10,819 nt of DNA from Alphaproteobacteria bacterium HGW-Alphaproteobacteria-13 (GTDB taxonomy: Bacteria > Pseudomonadota > Alphaproteobacteria > Sphingomonadales > Sphingomonadaceae). Location of the stretch: assembly GCA_002842935.1 (NCBI GenBank), contig PHEM01000081.1, positions 1 through 10,819 of the forward strand, read 5' to 3'. Below the pieces are notes generated by a model. The model ran no database searches. It was not told where the DNA came from and worked only from the letters and a program-made list of their open reading frames with translations. A program made the position numbers and the translations under genes. Position 1 is the stretch's first letter; each line of letters opens with the position of its first letter. Shown here in pieces: positions 6,843-10,819 of this stretch.

Positions 6843-6848
6843 TATAAT
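6843..6848 (+). promoter_or_regulatory. Candidate -10 box, UPF0262 promoter
   Basis: TATAAT matches the sigma-70 -10 consensus exactly and stands out in GC-rich DNA. No good -35 box is found 16-18 bases upstream (TTATTG at 6821-6826 is weak). If it is used, the transcript would begin near 6855, and the whole palindromic element at 6854-6935 would be part of the UPF0262 5' leader. Confidence 0.35.
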
Positions 6849-6853
6849 TTGTC

Positions 6854-6935
6854 CCGTTCGCGTCGAGCGAAGTCGAGACGCCCATCGTCGTAGCGCCATG
6901 TCGATGGGTGTCTCGACTTCGCTCGACACGAACGG
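6854..6935. repeat. REPIN-like inverted doublet, GTCGAGCGAAGTCGAGAC family
   Basis: Arms 6854-6887 and 6902-6935 are 34 nt each and reverse-complementary at 32 positions, around a 14-nt spacer. Each arm can form a small hairpin with a 5-bp stem, GCGTC/GACGC on the left and GTGTC/GACAC on the other arm read on the minus strand. The only two differences between the arms are the two partners of one stem base pair, C-G versus T-A. The element lies in the divergent dnaB/UPF0262 region, 67 bp before the UPF0262 ATG. Confidence 0.88.
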
Positions 6936-7001
6936 ACTGAGAGGTTGGCGGCGTTCCGCCCCCTTGCCCTTCGCCGCGCGGCGGGTAGAAGCACGGACAG
7001 C

Positions 7002-7499
7002 ATGACCGACGCAGACCCTTCGAAGCAGCGCATCATCTCGGTCGAACTCGACGAGGGTTCGATCGTCTGGCGCAACCCCGATGTGGAGCAGGAACGCCGT
7101 GTCGCGATCTTCGATCTGATCGAGGACAATAAATTCGTGCCGCAGCGCGGCCACTCCGACGGCTATGCCGGTCCCTATCGCCTGAAGCTGCGAGTCGAGG
7201 ATGGACGGCTGATCTTCGAGATCGGCCGCGAGGACGGATCGCCGCTGGAAGCCATCATCCTGGGTCTCGGGCGTTTCCGCCGCCCGATCCGCGACTATTT
7301 CGCGATCTGCGACAGCTATTATCAGGCGATCCGCACATCGACGGCGCAGCAGATCGAGACCGTCGACATGGCCCGCCGCGCGCTGCACAATGATGCGGCG
7401 GAAATGTTGATGGACCGGCTGGACGGCAAGATCGCGGTCGATTTCGACACCGCGCGGCGCCTGTTCACGCTGATCTGCGTCCTCCACATCAAGGCATAG
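7002..7499 (+). CDS. UPF0262 family protein
   Basis: This 165-residue soluble protein starts MTDADPSKQRIISVELDE. It matches the UPF0262 family found in alphaproteobacteria, recognised from RIISVELDE near the start, ERRVAIFDLIEDNKFVP, GPYRLKLRVEDGRLIFEI, the GLGRFRRPIRDYFAICDSYYQAIRT block, and the C-terminal DTARRLFTLICVLHIKA. The length is normal for the family. Its function is unknown to me; there is no catalytic motif, signal peptide or membrane segment. The C-terminal half is predicted helical, with the charged stretch QQIETVDMARRALHNDAAEMLMDRL. The upstream in-frame start near 6945 is rejected because it lacks family similarity; the ribosome site before 7002 (CGGACAG) is weak. Only 5 nt separate it from the GH25-like gene, so the two are likely co-transcribed. 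Confidence 0.88.
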   Translation: MTDADPSKQRIISVELDEGSIVWRNPDVEQERRVAIFDLIEDNKFVPQRGHSDGYAGPYRLKLRVEDGRLIFEIGREDGSPLEAIILGLGRFRRPIRDYFAICDSYYQAIRTSTAQQIETVDMARRALHNDAAEMLMDRLDGKIAVDFDTARRLFTLICVLHIKA

Positions 7500-7504
7500 C
7501 GGGG

Positions 7505-8251
7505 ATGGCGGGCGCGGCGCGAAGCGGAGGCAGGGCGAAGGCTCCGCGCGACTGGCGCGGCGCGATCGCGCGCCTTTTTCGGCGTATCGGCGGCCTGTTG
7601 CTGCTGATCCTGCTCGCCGCCGCCGTCGCGCTGTGGTGGTCGGCGCGCTGGACGCCCGACCGCGCGCGCTTTCCCATTCAGGGCGTGACGATCGACGCCG
7701 GGAACGGCGACGTCCGCTGGGGTTCGATCAAGGCGGCGGGCGCCGATTTCGCCTATGTCGCGGCAACCGCGGGCAGCGGCGGGCTGGACGCGCGCTATGC
7801 CGCCAACATGGCCGGCGCGCGCGAGGCGGGTCTTCAGGCCGGGGCGATCCACCGCTATAGCCTGTGCAGCCTCGCCACCGATCAGGCCGCCAATTTCATC
7901 CGCCACGTCCCGCGCCGCGCCGACGCCCTGCCCCCCGCCATCTGGCTCGACTTCGACGACCGCTGCCCGGACCGGCCGACGCGCGCGCTGCTGCTGTCGG
8001 AACTCGCGACCTTCCTCGCGCAGATCGAAACGCACAGCGGCAAGCGCAGCCTGATCGCCCCCGGTCCCCGCTTCGAGGCGGAATATCGCGTGACGCAGGG
8101 AATCGCGCGCACCATCTGGCTGCGGCGCGACTTCTTCGAGCCGGACTATGGCGCGCACCCCTGGACGATGTGGCAGGCGAACGCCCATATCCGCCTGTCG
8201 GGCGCGGACGGCCGCGTCGGCTGGAACGTGCTGCGCCCCGAAGGAGGTTGA
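7505..8251 (+). CDS. Membrane-anchored GH25-fold protein with altered active site (probable pseudo-muramidase)
   Basis: The 248-residue protein has a basic N-terminus, one membrane segment at about residues 27-46 (GGLLLLILLAAAVALWW) and a periplasmic domain, a type II anchor topology. The domain follows the GH25 lysozyme layout: QGVTIDAGNGDVRW (59-72), AGADFAYVAATAG, AREAGLQAGAIHRYSLC, DQAANFI, PPAIWLDFDDRC (147-154), PWTMWQANAHIRL (Trp223) and GRVGWNV (236-242). GH25 enzymes normally read GIDVSxxxG, DxE and VDxN at three of these places. Here the first catalytic Asp is Thr62, the DxE Glu is Asp151 and the late Asp is Gly239; the KATEG segment is AATAG. The fold seems kept while catalysis is probably lost or changed. 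It starts 5 nt after UPF0262, with AAGG ten bases upstream. Comparison residues are from memory of the family. Confidence 0.78.
   Translation: MAGAARSGGRAKAPRDWRGAIARLFRRIGGLLLLILLAAAVALWWSARWTPDRARFPIQGVTIDAGNGDVRWGSIKAAGADFAYVAATAGSGGLDARYAANMAGAREAGLQAGAIHRYSLCSLATDQAANFIRHVPRRADALPPAIWLDFDDRCPDRPTRALLLSELATFLAQIETHSGKRSLIAPGPRFEAEYRVTQGIARTIWLRRDFFEPDYGAHPWTMWQANAHIRLSGADGRVGWNVLRPEGG
8241..8247 (+). promoter_or_regulatory. Ribosome binding site for cdd inside the preceding gene
   Basis: AAGGAGG overlaps the last codons of the GH25-like gene and lies eight bases before ATG 8256. It sets the cdd start, although the cdd frame is open back to 8148, and it indicates translation coupled to the upstream gene. 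Confidence 0.8.
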
Positions 8252-8255
8252 GCCG

Positions 8256-8714
8256 ATGAGCGATGCGGTCAGCGATGCGGCACGCGGCGCCCTGATCGCC
8301 GCCGCCCGCGACGCCGCGACGCGCGCCTATGCCCCCTATTCGGGCTTCCATGTCGGCGCGGCGCTGCTGTTGAAGAATGGCGAGGTGGTGACGGGCGCCA
8401 ATGTCGAAAACGCCAGCCACGGCCTGACGCTGTGCGCCGAAACCGTCGCCGTCGCGCGGATCGCGAACGAAGGCCGGATTGGCGACCTCGCCGAAATCGC
8501 GATCGTCGGCGGCCGCCTGGACGGCGATGCGCTGACCGGCGGCGCGCCTGTCCACCCCTGCGGTCGCTGCCGCCAGATATTGAACGAAGCGGCCGAGCGG
8601 TCGCGAACCGACATATGGGTGCATTGCGCATCGGGCGACGGACAGGCAGTGAACAGCTATCGCCTCAGCGAATTGCTGCCGGCGGCTTTCGGACCGAAGG
8701 ATATGGGTCTGTAA
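8256..8714 (+). CDS. cdd: Cytidine deaminase
   Basis: This 152-residue zinc enzyme hydrolyses cytidine and deoxycytidine to uridine and deoxyuridine in pyrimidine salvage. Motifs are YAPYSGFHVGAALL (substrate loop), GANVENASHGLTLCAETVA with zinc ligand Cys60 and proton-shuttle Glu62, and HPCGRCRQILNE with zinc ligands Cys102 and Cys105. The three-cysteine set and short length indicate the homotetrameric class, unlike the longer dimeric E. coli enzyme. The start at 8256 follows AAGGAGG by eight bases and comes four bases after the GH25-like stop. The stop codon lies in the loop of a small hairpin. The next gene, dcd, is functionally related. No missing residues are seen. Confidence 0.95.
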   Translation: MSDAVSDAARGALIAAARDAATRAYAPYSGFHVGAALLLKNGEVVTGANVENASHGLTLCAETVAVARIANEGRIGDLAEIAIVGGRLDGDALTGGAPVHPCGRCRQILNEAAERSRTDIWVHCASGDGQAVNSYRLSELLPAAFGPKDMGL

Positions 8715-8720
8715 CAGACC
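8706..8720 (+). other. Hairpin with the cdd stop codon as its loop
   Basis: GGTCTG and CAGACC form a perfect 6-bp stem whose 3-nt loop is the TAA stop of cdd. It is too short and lacks a T-run to be a convincing terminator. Its placement at the cdd/dcd junction could affect ribosome release or mRNA decay, or may be chance. Confidence 0.45.
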
Positions 8721-8756
8721 GCTTGCCTAACGCGCGCCATCCCGACAAGAGACGCC

Positions 8757-9311
8757 ATGGCCATTCTTTCCGACAAATGGATTCGCGAAGCCGCCCGCAC
8801 GCAGGGCATGATCGAGCCGTTCGTGGAGGCGCAGCGCCGCGACGGCTGCATCAGCTACGGCCTGTCCTCCTATGGCTATGACGCGCGCGTCGCGCCGGAG
8901 TTCAAGATCTTCACCAACGTCGACAGCGCCGTTGTCGATCCCAAGGATTTCGCGTCGAACAGCTTCGTCGACCGCGAGACCAACGTCTGCATCATCCCGC
9001 CGAACAGCTTCGCGCTGGCGCGGACGGTCGAATATTTCCGCATTCCGCGCGATATATTGGTGATCTGCCTCGGCAAATCGACCTATGCGCGCTGCGGCAT
9101 CATCGTCAATGTGACGCCGCTGGAGCCGGGCTGGGAGGGGCATGTGACGCTGGAATTTTCCAACACCACGCCCCTGCCCGCGAAAATCTATGCCAACGAG
9201 GGCGCGTGCCAGTTCCTGTTTCTGCAAGGCAATGAGCCGTGCGAGACGAGCTACGCCGACCGATCCGGCAAATATATGGGCCAGCAGGGCGTGACGCTGC
9301 CGCGGCTTTGA
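8757..9311 (+). CDS. dcd: dCTP deaminase
   Basis: The 184-residue trimeric cytosolic enzyme deaminates dCTP to dUTP, the main route to dUMP and then dTMP in many bacteria. The motifs are LSSYGYDARVAPEF near the N-terminus, CLGKSTYARCGIIVNVTPLEP (nucleotide loop, Arg112), GWEGHVTLEFSN with the catalytic Glu133, and ANEGACQFLF. The C-terminal SGKYMGQQGVTLPRL is the flexible lid that closes on the triphosphate. The short form and the PLEPGWEGHVTLEF wording fit alphaproteobacterial Dcd. A bifunctional deaminase/dUTPase is possible but not indicated. AAGAGA (8747-8752) is four bases before the start. It follows cdd by 42 nt, so the pair is probably co-expressed. Confidence 0.96.
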   Translation: MAILSDKWIREAARTQGMIEPFVEAQRRDGCISYGLSSYGYDARVAPEFKIFTNVDSAVVDPKDFASNSFVDRETNVCIIPPNSFALARTVEYFRIPRDILVICLGKSTYARCGIIVNVTPLEPGWEGHVTLEFSNTTPLPAKIYANEGACQFLFLQGNEPCETSYADRSGKYMGQQGVTLPRL

Positions 9312-9339
9312 TCGCGAATTTCGGCACGGCGCTATTCCC

Positions 9340-9368
9340 TTGGCAAGCCCTCCGCCCTGCGCTAGCCT
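9340..9368 (+). promoter_or_regulatory. Candidate sigma-70 promoter for the saccharopine-dehydrogenase-like gene
   Basis: TTGGCA (9340-9345, five of six consensus -35 bases) and TAGCCT (9363-9368, weak -10) are 17 bases apart. They would place the start of transcription near 9375, directly at the palindrome at 9379-9388. Confidence 0.3.
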
Positions 9369-9372
9369 CTGC

Positions 9373-9388
9373 TTGACGTTTACGTAAA
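9373..9388. promoter_or_regulatory. TTGACGTTTACGTAAA palindromic operator candidate
   Basis: The core TTTACGTAAA (9379-9388) is a perfect 10-bp palindrome preceded by TTGACG. It resembles, from memory, the operator of MerR-family LiuR-type regulators of branched-chain amino acid and acyl-CoA degradation genes. It directly abuts and partly overlaps the ribosome site AAGGGAGGG (9387-9395) of the gene starting at 9402, so a bound protein would sit at or just after the transcription start. Confidence 0.4.
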
Positions 9389-9401
9389 GGGAGGGTTTTC
9401 C

Positions 9402-10571
9402 ATGGGATCCCGCGATCTCGACATCGTTGTTTACGGCGCGACGGGCTTCACTGGCCGCCTCGTCGCCGAATATTTCGCGCAGCATTACAAGGGACGGAAG
9501 GACGCGCCAAAGTGGGCGATGGCGGGGCGCAGCTTCGCCAAGCTGGCCGAAGTGCGCGACCTGATCGGCGCCGGCGAGGAAACGCCGCTGGTGGTCGCCG
9601 ACGCCAGCGATCCCGCCAGCCTCGACGCGATGGCCGCGAGTACGAAGGTCGTGCTGACCACGGTCGGTCCCTATCAGCTCTATGGCGGGGCGCTGGTGGT
9701 GGCCTGCGTCCGCGCGGGTACGGCCTATGCCGACCTGTGCGGCGAGCCAGGCTGGATGCGCGAAATGATCGACGCGCATCACGATGCCGCCAAGGCGTCG
9801 GGCGCGCGTATCATCTTCAGCTGCGGCTTCGATTCCATCCCGTTCGACCTGGGCGTGCTGTTCCTTCAGGCCGAGGCCGTGAAGCGTCACGGCAAGCCCG
9901 CGCCGCGGGTGAAGGGCCGTGTGCGCGGGATGAGGGGCGGCGCGTCGGGCGGCACGCTCGCCAGCCTCACCGAAACGATGAAGGCGGTCACGATGAACCC
10001 TTCGTTGGGGCTGCTGCTCCAGTCGAGCTTCGCGCTGACACCGGGCTTTGAGGGACCGCCGCAGCCGACGGGGCTGATCCCCGAATATGACGCCGCCACC
10101 GGCACCTGGACCGCGCCTTTCGTGATGGCGACGATCAACACCAAGAATGTCCATCGCACCAATTTCCTGCTCGGCCATCCGTGGGGCACGGACCTTGTCT
10201 ATGACGAGATGGTGATGACGACGCCCGGCGAGGCAGGCAAGGCGGTCGCCGAAGCGATGGCGAAGGGAAGCCCTTTCGGCAACGCCAAGCCGCAGCCCGG
10301 CGAAGGCCCGAGCAAGGAACAGCGCGACAAGGGCAATTACGACATTCTCTTCATCGGCGAATATCCGGACGGCACGGCCATCCGCGCCTCCGTGCAGGGC
10401 GACTGCGATCCCGGCTATGCCTCGACATCGCGGATGATCGCCGAAACCGGCATCGCGCTGCTCACGACCGAAGGCGAAGGCGGCGTCTGGACGCCGGGCG
10501 CCTTGCTGGGACAGTCGCTGATCGACCGGCTGTCCACCGAAGCCGAGATCCGGTTCCAGATCGAAGATTAG
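9402..10571 (+). CDS. Saccharopine dehydrogenase-like NAD(P)-binding oxidoreductase (SCCPDH / trans-acting enoyl reductase family)
   Basis: The 389-residue protein has an N-terminal Rossmann fold, DIVVYGATGFTGRLVAEYF (7-25), with the GxTGxTG dinucleotide loop at Gly12-Gly18 and AGRS at 41-44, whose Arg43 would suit NADP(H). The middle holds TTVGPYQLYGGALVVACVRAGTAYADLCGEPGWM and SCGFDSIPFDLG, hallmarks of the family that includes mycobacterial trans-acting enoyl reductases and eukaryotic SCCPDH. There is no membrane segment or signal peptide. The start at 9402 is supported by AAGGGAGGG six bases upstream. A role in lysine metabolism is unlikely despite the family name; reduction of an acyl or enoyl thioester, or lipid-associated redox chemistry, fits better. 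The thioesterase-like gene starting three bases after its stop supports an acyl-CoA context. The substrate is not identifiable from sequence. Confidence 0.85.
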   Translation: MGSRDLDIVVYGATGFTGRLVAEYFAQHYKGRKDAPKWAMAGRSFAKLAEVRDLIGAGEETPLVVADASDPASLDAMAASTKVVLTTVGPYQLYGGALVVACVRAGTAYADLCGEPGWMREMIDAHHDAAKASGARIIFSCGFDSIPFDLGVLFLQAEAVKRHGKPAPRVKGRVRGMRGGASGGTLASLTETMKAVTMNPSLGLLLQSSFALTPGFEGPPQPTGLIPEYDAATGTWTAPFVMATINTKNVHRTNFLLGHPWGTDLVYDEMVMTTPGEAGKAVAEAMAKGSPFGNAKPQPGEGPSKEQRDKGNYDILFIGEYPDGTAIRASVQGDCDPGYASTSRMIAETGIALLTTEGEGGVWTPGALLGQSLIDRLSTEAEIRFQIED

Positions 10572-10574
10572 GCG

Positions 10575-10819
10575 ATGAGCGAAACGACCGCGACCAGCGC
10601 GCTCGACGCGCTACTGTCCACGCTCCGCGTCGAGGACGGCGCCGCCACTGCACTCATCGATGAAGGCTGGATGCAGGGCCGCACGGCCTATGGCGGGATC
10701 AGTTCCGCCGTGGCGCTGGCCGCGACGATGGCGCTGCATCCGACCGAGACGCCGCTGCGCTATGCGCAGATCAGCTTCGTCGGTCCGGTCGGCGGCGCGT
10801 GCACGGTCCGCACGCGCGA
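10575..10819 (+). CDS. Acyl-CoA thioesterase family protein, 3'-truncated by window edge
   Basis: This frame starts MSETTATSALDALLSTLRVEDG three bases after the preceding stop and stays open to the window end (81 codons). The segment WMQGRTAYGGISSAVALAA, followed by PLRYAQISFVGPVGG, matches the N-terminal hot-dog domain of TesB-like acyl-CoA thioesterases (the 4HBT_3 type), which hydrolyse acyl-CoA to free acid and CoA. The double-hot-dog catalytic residues would lie in the missing part, so activity cannot be judged. The 3-nt gap suggests translational coupling with the saccharopine-dehydrogenase-like gene and a shared acyl-CoA-related role. A ribosome site is not obvious (GAAGATTAGG at the end of the upstream gene is the nearest candidate). 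Confidence 0.75.
   Translation, partial: MSETTATSALDALLSTLRVEDGAATALIDEGWMQGRTAYGGISSAVALAATMALHPTETPLRYAQISFVGPVGGACTVRTR

Noticed and set aside
906..6935. Repeats considered as a CRISPR array or IS terminal repeats
   Set aside because: The four elements differ in sequence, are kilobases apart with ordinary genes between them, and flank no transposase or cas gene.
6541..7005. Plus-strand ORF through the start of dnaB and the 6854-6935 repeat
   Set aside because: It is translation of antisense dnaB plus palindromic repeat (RVERSRDAHRR-type peptide), with no homology expected.
7322..8188. 288-codon minus-strand ORF opposite UPF0262 and the GH25-like gene
   Set aside because: It is an antisense shadow; it crosses two co-directional genes with good starts and has an Arg/Ala/Gly-biased translation.
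8727..10178. 483-codon minus-strand ORF across dcd and the saccharopine-dehydrogenase-like gene
   Set aside because: It runs opposite two well-supported genes and their intergenic region, and its Arg/His/Gly-rich translation shows no domain.

Overview
The window is GC-rich bacterial chromosome with compact, mostly co-directional genes. The gene set points to an alphaproteobacterium, most likely of the Sphingomonadales: the cobA-DUF2849-cysI-DUF934-cysH sulfur assimilation cluster, a UPF0262 protein, an alphaproteobacterial-type DnaB, and dispersed palindromic repeats of kinds common in sphingomonads. The taxonomic call is inference from gene content. I see no phage, IS element, CRISPR array, tRNA or rRNA.

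Layout. (1) 1-861: 3' part of astD (arginine/ornithine succinyltransferase pathway). (2) 1094-5162: assimilatory sulfur operon. It holds uroporphyrinogen-III methyltransferase (siroheme precursor), a DUF2849 protein, siroheme/[4Fe-4S] sulfite reductase, a DUF934 protein and a [4Fe-4S]-type APS reductase. Three of its four junctions are overlapping genes; the fourth is split by a 117-bp palindromic element. (3) 5253-6764, minus strand: dnaB, convergent with cysH and sharing a strong hairpin region with it. (4) 7002-9311: UPF0262 protein, a membrane-anchored GH25-fold protein whose catalytic residues appear lost, cytidine deaminase (cdd) and dCTP deaminase (dcd). (5) 9402-10819: a saccharopine-dehydrogenase-like (SCCPDH/trans-enoyl-reductase family) oxidoreductase and the start of an acyl-CoA thioesterase-family protein, probably co-transcribed behind a palindromic operator candidate.

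How the genes work together. CysH makes sulfite from APS; CysI reduces it to sulfide; CobA supplies precorrin-2 for CysI's siroheme. No flavoprotein subunit (CysJ) is present, so electrons probably come from ferredoxin. DUF2849 and DUF934 are conserved companions of unknown role. Cdd and Dcd both turn cytosine nucleosides or nucleotides into uracil ones and so feed dTMP synthesis.

Most interesting structure. Four intergenic regions each carry a pair of inverted repeat units in which every unit is itself a small hairpin, a REPIN-like doublet architecture. The four sequences are unrelated. In two of them, most or all differences between the two arms are compensatory base-pair swaps within the small hairpins, which suggests that each arm is constrained to fold on its own. 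The second highlight is the GH25-fold protein with a systematically altered active site.
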